Shown here one piece after another: positions 16,276-25,384 of a stretch of DNA of 64,000 nucleotides. The DNA lies in contig NZ_FOYT01000001.1 of the NCBI RefSeq assembly GCF_900112175.1, positions 868,001-932,000 on the forward strand. The letters run 5' to 3'. The translations under genes and the position numbers were made by a program. Below the pieces are notes generated by a model. It was not told the origin of the DNA. It searched no databases and saw only the letters and a program-made list of their open reading frames with translations. Numbering within the stretch: position 1 is the stretch's first letter; each line of letters begins with the position of its first letter. Origin of the DNA: Halogeometricum rufum (GTDB lineage Archaea > Halobacteriota > Halobacteria > Halobacteriales > Haloferacaceae).

Positions 16276-17256
16276 TCAGTCGCCGTAGTGCGCCCGTTCC
16301 ACGCGGGCGTCGAACAGGCGCGAGAGGAGCGTCGTCACCGGACCTCCGGGGGACGAGGTCCCCCGTGCCTCCGACCCCGAGGGCTCGGAGACGCCGCCGA
16401 GTTCGATGCCGTCCACCGCGGCGACGGGGCGGAGTTCCCACGTCGTGTTCGTGACGAACGCCTCCGTCGCCTCGCGCAGGTCGTCCGGGCGGTAGCGACC
16501 TTCTCGGACCGGAATCCCCTCCTCGCGGGCGATGTCCAGCACCTCGGCGCGGGTGACGCCCGGCAGGACCGGGCCTTCGAGACTCGGCGTGCAGAGGGCG
16601 TCGTCGCGGACGAAGAAGAGGTTGCTCGTCGCGCCCTCGGCGAGGTGGCCGTCGTCGTCGAGCATCACCGCCTCGTCGGCGTCGCTGACGCGGAGTTCCA
16701 GACGGGCGAGGATGCCGTTCAGGTAGTTGTGCGTCTTCGCCCGCGCGGGAATCGCCCGGTCGGGGACGCGCCGCGTCTTCACCGTCTGCAACGTCGCCGG
16801 CGCGTCCCACACGGGGTCGCTCCCTCGGCCGCCGCGGGGCAGGGGTTTCACCTGCACGACGACGGTCGGGTCCACCTCGGGGTCCGGGGTCAGCTTCCCC
16901 GGTTGGACGCCGCGCGTCACCGAGAGTTTGACGTAGGCGTCCGAGAGGCCGTTCGCCGCCAGCGTCTCGTCCACGCGGCGCTTCAGGTCGGCGTCCGACA
17001 GTCCGTGGTCGAGTTGCAGGGCGCCGGCGCCCTCGTCGAGGCGGTTCGCGTGCGCCTCCCAGCGGAACACCTCGCCGCCGTAGGCGCGGAGCGTCTCGAA
17101 CAGGGCGTCGCCGTACGCGAACCCCCTGTCGCGCACGTTCACCGTCGCCTCGGACGCGGGGACGAGTTCGCCGTCCACGTGGAACAGGAGTCGGTCTCCG
17201 TCTCCGCTCTCGCCGGCAGCGTCGGCGTCGCCGGTCGAGTCACCGCCGTCAGTCAT
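16276..17256 (-). CDS. pabC: Class IV aminotransferase, probable 4-amino-4-deoxychorismate lyase
   Basis: 326 residues. Fold type IV PLP enzyme: VNVRDRGFAYGDALFETLRAYGG near the N-terminus, PLP lysine in ARAKTHNYLNGILARLE, and the conserved AEGATSNLFFVRDD and LPGVTRAEVL. It probably releases pyruvate from aminodeoxychorismate to give p-aminobenzoate for the haloarchaeal folate pathway. Third gene of the operon; its start overlaps the pabA stop by 8 bp. A branched-chain or D-amino-acid aminotransferase role is the alternative; operon context decides. Confidence 0.85.
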   Translation of the reverse strand: MTDGGDSTGDADAAGESGDGDRLLFHVDGELVPASEATVNVRDRGFAYGDALFETLRAYGGEVFRWEAHANRLDEGAGALQLDHGLSDADLKRRVDETLAANGLSDAYVKLSVTRGVQPGKLTPDPEVDPTVVVQVKPLPRGGRGSDPVWDAPATLQTVKTRRVPDRAIPARAKTHNYLNGILARLELRVSDADEAVMLDDDGHLAEGATSNLFFVRDDALCTPSLEGPVLPGVTRAEVLDIAREEGIPVREGRYRPDDLREATEAFVTNTTWELRPVAAVDGIELGGVSEPSGSEARGTSSPGGPVTTLLSRLFDARVERAHYGD

Positions 17257-17836
17257 CGTCTCCCCCGCAGGCCGCGACGAAGTTCTCGACGATTCGCTTC
17301 CCGCCGTCGGTGAGGATGCTCTCGGGGTGGAACTGGACGCCGACGTGCGGTCTGTCGCGACGGCGGACGCCCATCACGACGCGCCGGTCGTCGTCGGTCC
17401 ACGCCGTCTCGACCAGTTCGTCGGGGACGTCCGCGCGTTCGACGGCCAGCGAGTGGTAGCGGCCCACCTCGAACCGGTCGGGGAGGCCGGCGAACACGCC
17501 CTCGCCGTCGTGGCGTATCTCCGACGGCTTGCCGTGGACCACCTCCGGGGCGTGGCCGACGGGCGCGCCGAGGGCCGCACAGAGCGCCTGATGGCCGAGA
17601 CAGACGCCGAGCGTCGGGTACGAGAGGTCGCGGAACACCGGGACGGAGACGCCCGCGTCCGCCGGCGTGCCGGGGCCGGGCGAGACGACGACGCCGTCGG
17701 GGTCCAGTTCGCGGATTCCCGCCACGTCGACGGCGTCGTTGCGGCGGACGACCACCCCGTCCGCGAACTCGCCGACGTACTGGACGAGGTTGTACGCGAA
17801 CGAGTCGTAGTTGTCCACGACGAGGACGGTGGTCAT
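17249..17836 (-). CDS. pabA: Aminodeoxychorismate/anthranilate synthase glutamine amidotransferase
   Basis: 195 residues. Class I glutamine amidotransferase triad: nucleophile Cys in [10 protein letters not shown] (near residue 79), with His and Glu in [10 protein letters not shown]. The oxyanion-loop [12 protein letters not shown] is present. It supplies ammonia to the chorismate-binding partner encoded just upstream, whose stop overlaps this start by 4 bp. It could serve anthranilate synthase too; the operon with a class IV aminotransferase favours pABA. Confidence 0.9.
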   Translation of the reverse strand: MTTVLVVDNYDSFAYNLVQYVGEFADGVVVRRNDAVDVAGIRELDPDGVVVSPGPGTPADAGVSVPVFRDLSYPTLGVCLGHQALCAALGAPVGHAPEVVHGKPSEIRHDGEGVFAGLPDRFEVGRYHSLAVERADVPDELVETAWTDDDRRVVMGVRRRDRPHVGVQFHPESILTDGGKRIVENFVAACGGDDD

Positions 17837-19446
17837 TCCGCACCTCCCGTGGGAGCGCCTCGCTCTCGGTCCCCGTCCGCGTCGCCGTCATCGACGACCC
17901 GCATCCCGCGCCCCTCCGCGGCGAGTGCCTCGTCGACGGCGTTCACGAGGGCGCGGCCCTTCGCCATCGTCTCGTCGTACTCGGCGTCGGGGTCCGAGTC
18001 GTGGACGACGCCCGCGCCGACACGGAGGTGGTACTCCTCGCCGACGCGGACGAGCGTCCGGATGACGATGTTGAGCGTCGCCCGGTCGTCGAAGCCGAAC
18101 GCGGCGATGCTCCCCGTGTAGGGCCCGCGGCGGGTCGATTCGACCTCGTCGATGAGTTCCATGGTGCGCGGTTTCGGCGCGCCGGTGATGGTGCCGCCGG
18201 GGAAGACGGCCGCCACCGCGTCGGCGACGGAGACGTCCGGGCGGCGACGGCCCGCCACGACGCTGACGAGGTGCATCACCTCGGAGTAGCGGTCCACGCG
18301 GCGGTACTCGGACACCTCGACGCTGCCGTACTCGCTCACCTTCCCGAGGTCGTTGCGTTCGAGGTCCACCAGCATCGCGTGTTCGGCGCGTTCCTTCTCG
18401 TCGGTCGTCAGGTCGCGTTCCAGTTCGGCGTCCTCGGCGTCGGTCGCCCCGCGCGGCCGCGTCCCGGCGATGGGTTCGGTGACGAGTCGGTCGCCCGCGA
18501 CGTGGACGAGCAGTTCCGGACTCGCGCTCACGAGGTCCGCCTCGGGGAACTCCACCAGCCCGGAGTACGGCGCGGGGTTCACCCGTCTGAGGGCGTCGTA
18601 GGCCGCGACGGGGTGGACGACGGCGGGAGCGACCAGACGCTGCGAGACGTTCGCCTGGAACGTGTCGCCGTCGCGGACGGACCGCTTGATTCGCTCGACG
18701 CGGTCACGGAACGCCGCGCGGCCGCAGTCGCTCTCGAACGTCGCTTCGTCGCCCGCGACGGGCGCGTCCGGAACGCTCGAATCGCCGGCCACGGCCCGGT
18801 CGGCCAGTTCGCGCGCCCGTTCGACGGCGCGGTCGTACAGGTCGTCGAGTCGCCCGTCGGCCGGGTCGTCGCAGCCGTCGGGGACCGTCGGACACGCCGT
18901 CACGCGGAGCGTCGTCGCCTCCTCGTCCCGCGGTTCCTCCCACGCCGCGACGCGGTCGAACAGTCCCAGCCGGAGGTGCGGGAGGTTCCGGTCGTCGGCC
19001 GCCAGCGACGGCAGCGATTCGAGTTCGCGCGCCACGTCGTAGGAGAGCCACCCGAACAGGCCGCAGGGGTACGGCACCTCGACGCCCGTCTCGCCGCGGA
19101 CCAGCGACTCCGCGTCGAGGGCGGCGTCGAGCGTCGAGAGCGACGGCGACGCCGCCGCGGTCGGCCCTCGCCCCTCGTCACCGTCGGCCACCGTCTCCGC
19201 GTCGGGGCCGACGCGGATTCGCTCCACGGGGTCGACGCCGAAGTAGCCCCACCCCGACTGGCCGCCGGTCGTCTCCAGGAAGAAGCCGTCGCCGTCGTCG
19301 TCGCGGGCGCGGCGGTACGCGTCGAACGGGTCGTCGACCGTGCGGTGGAGTTCGACGGGGACCCGCGCACCCGCGGGGGCGTCCGCGGCGGCGGCGCGGA
19401 ACGTCTCCCGTCGGGTGACGACGCTCGGCGCGGACGAGTCGGTCAT
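17833..19446 (-). CDS. pabB: Aminodeoxychorismate synthase component I (chorismate-binding)
   Basis: 537 residues. The chorismate-binding domain shows [54 protein letters not shown] and [12 protein letters not shown]. It converts chorismate, with ammonia from PabA, to 4-amino-4-deoxychorismate. The active-site motif reads PIAGT, not the PIKGT of E. coli PabB; PIAGT is the anthranilate synthase form, so product assignment leans on the pabC neighbour. The first 160 residues are a more variable acidic lobe. First gene of the pabB-pabA-pabC operon. Confidence 0.83.
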   Translation of the reverse strand: MTDSSAPSVVTRRETFRAAAADAPAGARVPVELHRTVDDPFDAYRRARDDDGDGFFLETTGGQSGWGYFGVDPVERIRVGPDAETVADGDEGRGPTAAASPSLSTLDAALDAESLVRGETGVEVPYPCGLFGWLSYDVARELESLPSLAADDRNLPHLRLGLFDRVAAWEEPRDEEATTLRVTACPTVPDGCDDPADGRLDDLYDRAVERARELADRAVAGDSSVPDAPVAGDEATFESDCGRAAFRDRVERIKRSVRDGDTFQANVSQRLVAPAVVHPVAAYDALRRVNPAPYSGLVEFPEADLVSASPELLVHVAGDRLVTEPIAGTRPRGATDAEDAELERDLTTDEKERAEHAMLVDLERNDLGKVSEYGSVEVSEYRRVDRYSEVMHLVSVVAGRRRPDVSVADAVAAVFPGGTITGAPKPRTMELIDEVESTRRGPYTGSIAAFGFDDRATLNIVIRTLVRVGEEYHLRVGAGVVHDSDPDAEYDETMAKGRALVNAVDEALAAEGRGMRVVDDGDADGDRERGAPTGGAE

Positions 19447-19506
19447 GTCCAGAGGTACGCGGGTACGGAGTAAACGGTTTCGCGTTCGCGGCAGGCGGAG
19501 CCGTCT

Positions 19507-20439
19507 CTACGCGCCGTCGGTCGCGCGGTCGATCCACCGCTGGACGCGCTTCTCGGAGACGTCTATCTCCTCGGCGAGCGACCCGGCGTCGGCGTCCGCC
19601 AGGTCGGCCACCGTCTCGACGCCGGCGTCGGCGAGGCGTTCGGCGTAGGCCGGTCCGATGCCCTTCAGGTTCTCGACCGGTTCGCCGGCGGCACCGCCGT
19701 CGTCGGCCGTCTCGTCGGCACCCTCGCTCTCGTCCGTCTCGGGTTCACCCTCGGCACCGGCCGCCTCCTCTCCGGTCGGTGGCTGTCCGGCGGCCTCCGC
19801 GGGTTCGGCCCGTTCGGTCGGTTCGTCGGCGTTCTCCTCGTCCACGAGCGACTCGGTGGACGCGGCGGCGTCCGTCTCGGCGGCGACGGACTCCTCGGAC
19901 GTCTCCTCCGTGCCGTCGGCCGCCTCGGCGTCGGCCTCGACCTCCTCGACGGACGACGTCTCGCCGACGGCTTCGGCGGGTTCGGCGGCCTCTGCGGGTT
20001 CGGTATCGTCGTCCACCATGGAGTCCGTGGACGCGGCCGACTCCGCCTCGCCCGTCGCGGCCGCCTCGTCCTCGGCGGCCGTGTCGCTCTCGGCGGCCGT
20101 CTCGCCGTCGTCGCCGGCGGCGTCGGCGGGTTCGGCCTCCTCGATGACGTCTTCGGTGCCCGCATCCTCGCCGACGCCCGTGCCGTCGTCGACGCCTTCG
20201 ACCGCTTCGCCGGGTTCGCGACCCGCTTCTTCGTCCACCAGCGTTTCCGTCGACGCCGCCGCGTCCGTCTCCTCGGAGACGGGTTCTTTCACGGCGGATT
20301 CGGACTCCGTATCGACCTCCTCTCGCGTGTCCCGTTCGACGGAGACGCGGGTTTCTCGCTGGGACGACGCGGTAGAAGACCCTTCGTCGCGGCCGAGAAG
20401 CGACCGCAGCGACGACTTAATCGAGTCGAATATGCCCAT
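19507..20439 (-). CDS. Acidic repeat protein with C-terminal helix-hairpin-helix domain
   Basis: 310 residues. The N-terminal MGIFDSIKSSLRSLLGRDE can form an amphipathic helix. Residues 30-250 are extremely acidic and Ala/Thr/Glu-rich, without predicted fold, but carry a motif three times: AAASTETLVDEE (60-71), SAASTDSMVDDD (134-145) and AAASTESLVDEE (191-202), roughly 70 and 57 residues apart. Residues 254-306 form a Rad51/helicase-type HhH unit (VENLKGIGPAYAERLADAGV ... SEKRVQRWIDRA). It may hold DNA or a partner through the HhH while the motifs recruit something else. Function unknown. Confidence 0.8.
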   Translation of the reverse strand: MGIFDSIKSSLRSLLGRDEGSSTASSQRETRVSVERDTREEVDTESESAVKEPVSEETDAAASTETLVDEEAGREPGEAVEGVDDGTGVGEDAGTEDVIEEAEPADAAGDDGETAAESDTAAEDEAAATGEAESAASTDSMVDDDTEPAEAAEPAEAVGETSSVEEVEADAEAADGTEETSEESVAAETDAAASTESLVDEENADEPTERAEPAEAAGQPPTGEEAAGAEGEPETDESEGADETADDGGAAGEPVENLKGIGPAYAERLADAGVETVADLADADAGSLAEEIDVSEKRVQRWIDRATDGA

Positions 20440-20460
20440 TGTGTTCCCGTATGAACGCCG

Positions 20461-20473
20461 ATTATTTAAAAAT
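20461..20473 (-). promoter_or_regulatory. TATA box of the HhH protein gene
   Basis: Reverse-strand ATTTTTAAATAAT, 22-34 bp before the start at 20439, is one of the most AT-rich promoters in the window and suggests strong, leaderless transcription. Confidence 0.6.
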
Positions 20474-20491
20474 CGTTACCTCGCCGTCTCT

Positions 20492-21298
20492 TCATTCGAG
20501 GGCGGCGCGAAGCGCGTCGTTCATCGCGTCGACGGGCGCGTCCCGCCCCGTCCACCGCTCGAACGCCTCGACGCCCTGAAACAGGAGCATCCACGCGCCG
20601 TCAATTGCCGTCGCCCCGGCGGCCGCCGCGTCGCGGAGGAGGCGCGTCTCCACGGGGGAGTACACCGCGTCGAGGACGGCCAGTCTCTCGTGGAGGTGCT
20701 CCCGCGGGACCGGCGTCTCGTCGGACTCCATCCCGACGCTGGTCGCGTTCACGAGGACGTCGGCCCGTTCGATTCGGTCCAGTTCGGCCAGTCCGCTTCC
20801 GGTGGCGCCCGGAACGTCTTCGGCGAGTTCGACGGCGCGTTCGGCCGTCCGGTTCGCCACGTGGACCGCCGCGCCCGCGTCGGCGAGGGCGAACGCCGCC
20901 GCCCGACCCGCGCCGCCGGCGCCGACGACGACGGCGTCCCGCCCGTCGAGTTCGACGCCGTGGTGGGCGAACGACCGGCGGACGCCCGCCGCGTCGGTGT
21001 TGTACCCCCGCGGCGTCTCGCCCCCGAAGTCGACGGTGTTCACCGCGCCGATTCGCGCGGCGAGTTCGTCCGGTTCGACGACCGAGAGGACGTCCTGCTT
21101 GAACGGGATGGTCACGTTCAGGCCCGCGATACCGAGGGCGTCCGCGCCCGCGACGGCCGCCTCGACGTCGTCGGGCGACGGTTCGAAGGTGACGTAGCGC
21201 GCGTCCATCCCGCAGACGTCGTACGCCGCCTCGTGCATCGGCGGCGACAGCGAGTGGCCGACGGGGTTGCCGACGAGTCCGAACACCTGCATGCTCAT
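20492..21298 (-). CDS. aroE: Shikimate dehydrogenase
   Basis: 268 residues. NADPH-dependent reduction of 3-dehydroshikimate. Visible: substrate loop [17 protein letters not shown] (10-26), catalytic Lys in [10 protein letters not shown] (near 66), GAVNTVDF and GYNTDAAG with the catalytic Asp, [13 protein letters not shown] for NADP, and [14 protein letters not shown] at the C-terminus. It feeds chorismate, the substrate of the neighbouring pab genes. MSMQV could also start at the second Met. Confidence 0.95.
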   Translation of the reverse strand: MSMQVFGLVGNPVGHSLSPPMHEAAYDVCGMDARYVTFEPSPDDVEAAVAGADALGIAGLNVTIPFKQDVLSVVEPDELAARIGAVNTVDFGGETPRGYNTDAAGVRRSFAHHGVELDGRDAVVVGAGGAGRAAAFALADAGAAVHVANRTAERAVELAEDVPGATGSGLAELDRIERADVLVNATSVGMESDETPVPREHLHERLAVLDAVYSPVETRLLRDAAAAGATAIDGAWMLLFQGVEAFERWTGRDAPVDAMNDALRAALE

Positions 21299-21493
21299 GG
21301 TCGGACTGGGGCCGGGCGCGGATTAAAAGGAACCGAGGCGGCCGGACTTGCGGCCACGTCTGCCGCGGCACCGAGGACGGTCGGTTCGTCGCGCGGATGC
21401 GACGCGCCGCGGGGAGACCGTGCGACGAGTTGACGAACCGGGCGCGGACCGGCGGACTTTTTCTCCCGTGCCGCCTCCGTGCGACTCCGAACA

Positions 21494-22453
21494 ATGGCCT
21501 CGTCCGTCCTCCTCTCCGTCGACACGGTTCTGCTCCTCCTCGGTGTCGCCGCACTGTACGTCGGGGCGGAACTGCTGGTGCGCGCCGCCTCCCGACTCGC
21601 CATCGGCTTCGGCGTCCGCGCCGCCGTCGTCGGCGTCACAGTCGTCGCCTTCGCCACGACGGCCCCCGAACTGGCCGTCGCCCTCCTCAGCGGATTCTCC
21701 TACTCGACGGACCTCGGCATCGGCGCCATCGTCGGGTCCAACATCGCGAACATCGGCCTCGTCCTCGGCATCTCCGCGCTCGTCAGGCCGCTCGACGTCG
21801 ACGAGGGCGTCCTCGTCCGGCACGTCCCGTTCATGGTCGCGGCGGCCGCGCTCCTCGTCCTCCTCGGGATGGACGGCCGACTCGGCGCGTTCGACGGCGT
21901 CGTCCTCCTCGCGGTGCTCGCCGTCTTCACCGGCTACCTGCTCTACCGCATCCGGGCGAGCAGACCCGACGCGATACCCGTCGAGGAGGTGGACGTCGAC
22001 GGCGTCAACACCGTGAGCGCGCGGGACGTGGCACTCCTCCTCGCGGGCCTCGTCCTCCTGCTGGTCGGGTCGCGCTGGCTCATCCAGGGCGGACAGAGCG
22101 TCCTCCAGGCGTACGGCTTCGACGAACGGTTCGTCGGTCTCACCGTCCTCGCCTTCGGGACGTCGCTCCCGGAACTCGCCGCCAGCATCGTCAGCGCCGT
22201 CAAGGGCGAGTCGCAGTTCAGCATCGGCAACGTCGTCGGGTCGAACATCTACAACGTCCTCGCCGTCCTCGGCGTCCTCTCGGTGCTCGTCCCCGTCGGC
22301 GTCCCCGTCGAGACGCTCGCGTTCGACTTCCCCGCCCTCGTCGCGTTCACCGTCGTCGGCGTCGCCCTGATGGCGTACGGTCGGACCGTCTCGCGCGCCG
22401 ACGGCGCCGTCCTCGTCGTCGGCTACCTCGCCTTCTTCTCGCTGCTCCTGTGA
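21494..22453 (+). CDS. Calcium/sodium antiporter, CaCA family (YrbG-like)
   Basis: 319 residues with ten hydrophobic helices in two inverted halves. Alpha-repeats that form the cation site: TAPELAVALLSG ... GAIVGSNIANIGLVLG in the first half and TSLPELAASIVSAVKG ... GNVVGSNIYNVLAVLG in the second. It exchanges Ca2+ for Na+ or H+ across the membrane. The ATG at 21494 is chosen; a GTG at 21479 would add five residues. A second, more divergent exchanger gene follows 64 bp downstream. Confidence 0.92.
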   Translation: MASSVLLSVDTVLLLLGVAALYVGAELLVRAASRLAIGFGVRAAVVGVTVVAFATTAPELAVALLSGFSYSTDLGIGAIVGSNIANIGLVLGISALVRPLDVDEGVLVRHVPFMVAAAALLVLLGMDGRLGAFDGVVLLAVLAVFTGYLLYRIRASRPDAIPVEEVDVDGVNTVSARDVALLLAGLVLLLVGSRWLIQGGQSVLQAYGFDERFVGLTVLAFGTSLPELAASIVSAVKGESQFSIGNVVGSNIYNVLAVLGVLSVLVPVGVPVETLAFDFPALVAFTVVGVALMAYGRTVSRADGAVLVVGYLAFFSLLL

Positions 22454-22517
22454 CCCGCCCCGGCGGGGAGCGCCGAAAGCACAAGAGATAGGCGTGGTGG
22501 GCCTCGTACCACGGACG

Positions 22518-23837
22518 ATGAGTTCACGTCTCAGCCATCCGCTCACCGCCGTCGCCGTGGCGGTGGTGCTGTCGCTCCCGTGGGTCTTCACGTGGGCGAC
22601 CGGCACCGTGTCGGGGCTCTCCCACCTCGGGACCGTCGCGGTAAGCGGGCTGGCGGTCCTCGGCGCATCGTTCCTCCTCGCGTGGGGAGCAGAGACGGCG
22701 GAGAAAGACGTCCCCCGCGCGTTCGCACTCGCCGTCCTCGCCGTCCTCGCCGTCGCCCCCGAGTACGCGGTGGACGCCCTCTACGCGTGGCAGGCGGCGT
22801 CCGACCCCTCGAAGGCGAATCTCGCCGTCGCCAACATGACAGGCGCGAACCGCATCCTCATCGGACTGGGCTGGTCGGGCATCGCCCTGTTCTCCATCTA
22901 CAAGGCCACGCAGGGCCGCGACGACTCGAGCGTCGTGAACCGCGACGGCTACCTCCGCGACGCCGTCAGACTCGACCCCAGCATCTCGACGGAGATTCTG
23001 TTCCTGTTCGCCGCCACCCTCTACGCGTTCTTCGTCCCCTTCAACGGGGGCATCGACTGGGTCGACATGGTCGTCCTCGTCGGCCTCTACTTCACCTACA
23101 TCGGCATCATCGTCCGCGGCGACGTGGACGAACACGACGAGCAGGTGGGCGTGCCCGCGTACTTCCAGGCGAAGTCGCGGGCCGTCCGGACCGCCGTCGT
23201 CCTGACGCTGTTCGCCTACTCCGCGTTCCTCATCATCACCGCCGTCGAACCGTTCGCGCACGGGCTGGAGGCGCTCGGCCTGCAGTTCGGCATCCCCGAG
23301 TTCTTCATGATACAGTGGATCGCGCCGCTGGCCTCCGAGAGTCCCGAACTCATCGTGACGGCCTACCTCGTGAACAAGGCGCGTTCGACCGCGGCGTTCA
23401 ACGCCCTCATCTCCTCGAAGCTGAACCAGTGGACGCTGCTCATCGGGACGCTCGTCCTCGTCTACAGCGTCGCGCTCGGCCGCTACGGAGCGCTCCCGTT
23501 CGACTTCAAGCAGTCGGCCGAGATATGGCTCACCGCCGCGCAGAGCTTCTTCGCGCTGGCGGTCCTCGTGAACTTCCGCATCGACGTGCGCGAGGCCGTG
23601 ACGCTCTTGGTCCTGTTCGTCTCGCAGGTGGTGTTCGAGTTCGCCATCATCCAGACGGTGCCCGAGCCCACCGCCACGCAGTACTCCATCGACCTCCTCC
23701 TCGGCTACACGGCGCTCTACCTCCTCATCGGCTCCGGGTTGCTCGTCAGCCGGCGGACGGACCTGCGTCGGCTGGCCCGCCTGACGGTCAGGAACGTCCG
23801 CGGCGAACCGACGCCCGAACCCGGCCGGGCGGACTGA
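22518..23837 (+). CDS. Sodium/calcium or cation/proton exchanger, CaCA superfamily
   Basis: 439 residues, about eleven hydrophobic helices. Alpha-repeats are recognisable but diverged: VAPEYAVDALYAW ... ANMTGANRILIGLG and LASESPELIVTAYLV ... ISSKLNQWTLLIG. The central polar loop (KATQGRDDSSVVNRDGYL) and a second cytosolic loop separate the halves. Ion specificity cannot be read; its tandem position after a standard Ca2+/Na+ antiporter suggests a shared role in ion balance. It has its own ATG, preceded by a GGGCCTCG-rich spacer. Confidence 0.85.
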   Translation: MSSRLSHPLTAVAVAVVLSLPWVFTWATGTVSGLSHLGTVAVSGLAVLGASFLLAWGAETAEKDVPRAFALAVLAVLAVAPEYAVDALYAWQAASDPSKANLAVANMTGANRILIGLGWSGIALFSIYKATQGRDDSSVVNRDGYLRDAVRLDPSISTEILFLFAATLYAFFVPFNGGIDWVDMVVLVGLYFTYIGIIVRGDVDEHDEQVGVPAYFQAKSRAVRTAVVLTLFAYSAFLIITAVEPFAHGLEALGLQFGIPEFFMIQWIAPLASESPELIVTAYLVNKARSTAAFNALISSKLNQWTLLIGTLVLVYSVALGRYGALPFDFKQSAEIWLTAAQSFFALAVLVNFRIDVREAVTLLVLFVSQVVFEFAIIQTVPEPTATQYSIDLLLGYTALYLLIGSGLLVSRRTDLRRLARLTVRNVRGEPTPEPGRAD

Positions 23838-23881
23838 CCGGCTTCGACGCGTTTTAGCCCGTCGCCCGGTCACTCTCGCTC

Positions 23882-25204
23882 GTGATTGCCGTCGTCGTCA
23901 GTCGCGCCGACAGCGCATCGGTCCACATCGGCGAGCGACTGCTGGAACTCGGCGAGTGGGAGGAACTGACCGACGAGTCGCGCCCCGACGAGGCGGGGGG
24001 CGGGACGTACTACCGCCGCGGCGAGTTCGAACTCCGCGAGTTCGACGCGCTCCACCTCGAACTCGACGGCGTCGCCGACGCGTTCTCCGAGTCCCCGGCG
24101 TTCGTCGCGTTCGTCTCCAGACACTCCGGCGACACCGGACCGCTCCTCACCGCCCACTTCACCGGGAACTTCGGTCCCGCCGAGTACGGCGGCGAGTCGG
24201 GCGCGTTCGCCCGCGCCTGCCCGAACGCCCAGAAGGCCGTCGTCGAGGCGTTCGACCGACACGCGCCGGACGGCTACGAGGTGGGAATCGAGTGCACCCA
24301 CCACGGCCCCACGGACGTCGGCGCCCCCGCGATGTTCGTCGAACTCGGGAGCGACGAGGAGGCGTGGGCGGACCCCGACGGGGCCCGCGCCGTCGCCCGG
24401 GCCGTCCTCGACCTCACGGGCGTCGCCGCCGACCGGGACCGCCACCTCGTCGGCTTCGGCGGCGGCCACTACGCCCCGCGGTTCGAGCGCATCGTCCGCG
24501 AGACGGACTGGGCCGTCGGCCACGTCGGCGCCGACTGGCCCCTCGACGCGATGGGGTCGCCCGCGGCGAACCGCGACGTGCTCCGCCGCGCGTTCGAGGC
24601 GTCGGCGGCCGAGTACGCCGTCGTCGAGGGCGACCGACCGGAACTGGTCGAGACGCTGGCGTCGCTCGGCTACCGCGTCGTCAGCGAGACGTGGGTCGTC
24701 GAGAGCGAGGGCGTCGCCGCGGACCGACTGGAGACGCTGGAGGCCGACCTCTCGCCCGTCGAGGAGGGGCTTCGCCTCGGCGCCGACGCCGACGCGGACG
24801 ACTACGCGGTCGTCTCCCTGCCGGACGACTTGCTCGTCGAGGCGGCGGGCATCGACCTCGACGCGGCCCGCGAGGCGGTCCACGCGAACGCCGTCGCCTA
24901 CGAGACGAGAGAGGGCGGGACGAAGGCGTCGGGTCGCGCGGCGGTCGCCGACGAGGACCGGTACGACGCCGTGGTCGACGCCCTCGCCGCGATTCTCCGC
25001 GAGAAGTACGACGAGGTGCGGCGCGAACGGACCGCCGTCGTCGCCACCCGCCAGTCGTTCGACGCCGCCGCGGCCGCCGAGTTGGGCGTCCCCGAGGGCC
25101 CCGCGTTCGGGAAACTCTCCGCGGGCCGGTCCGTCGAAGTCGAGGGGCGCGAGGTGACTCCCGCGGACGTTCGTTCCGAGGAGACGGTCGCGTTCAAAAT
25201 ATAG
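23882..25204 (+). CDS. dtdA: D-aminoacyl-tRNA deacylase (archaeal DtdA/GEK1 type)
   Basis: 440 residues starting at GTG. It hydrolyses D-amino acids from mischarged tRNAs. Signatures: IAVVVSRADSASVHIGERLLEL at the N-terminus, VEAFDRHAPDGYEVGIECTHHGPTD, and the zinc-site GFGGGHYAPRF. A C-terminal region (from about residue 290) is the extension common in euryarchaeal members. Next gene downstream is ftsZ1, 180 bp away, with its own promoter. Confidence 0.92.
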   Translation: MIAVVVSRADSASVHIGERLLELGEWEELTDESRPDEAGGGTYYRRGEFELREFDALHLELDGVADAFSESPAFVAFVSRHSGDTGPLLTAHFTGNFGPAEYGGESGAFARACPNAQKAVVEAFDRHAPDGYEVGIECTHHGPTDVGAPAMFVELGSDEEAWADPDGARAVARAVLDLTGVAADRDRHLVGFGGGHYAPRFERIVRETDWAVGHVGADWPLDAMGSPAANRDVLRRAFEASAAEYAVVEGDRPELVETLASLGYRVVSETWVVESEGVAADRLETLEADLSPVEEGLRLGADADADDYAVVSLPDDLLVEAAGIDLDAAREAVHANAVAYETREGGTKASGRAAVADEDRYDAVVDALAAILREKYDEVRRERTAVVATRQSFDAAAAAELGVPEGPAFGKLSAGRSVEVEGREVTPADVRSEETVAFKI

Positions 25205-25317
25205 TCGCGGCCGGGAGCCAGTCGGCGGCGCGCCGGACGCAGTCGGTCGGCGGAGCCGGCGAGCGCGCCGAACTCGCCGGTTGGGGTCAATCGGCAGACA
25301 GGTAGCGACTCCCGCGA

Positions 25318-25339
25318 ACGTCGGACAGGCGTCCGACGT
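25318..25339 (+). promoter_or_regulatory. Perfect palindrome upstream of the ftsZ1 promoter
   Basis: Arms ACGTCGGAC and GTCCGACGT (9 bp each) around AGGC. It sits 9 bp before the TATA-like AAGATAATT (25348-25356) and 46-67 bp before the ftsZ1 ATG. Position suits an activator or repressor site. There is no T-tract after it, so a terminator for dtdA is less likely. The bound factor is unknown. Confidence 0.6.
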
Positions 25340-25384
25340 GAGGGGGAAAGATAATTAGGCTCCATTCGGTAAGGACGCTCATAA

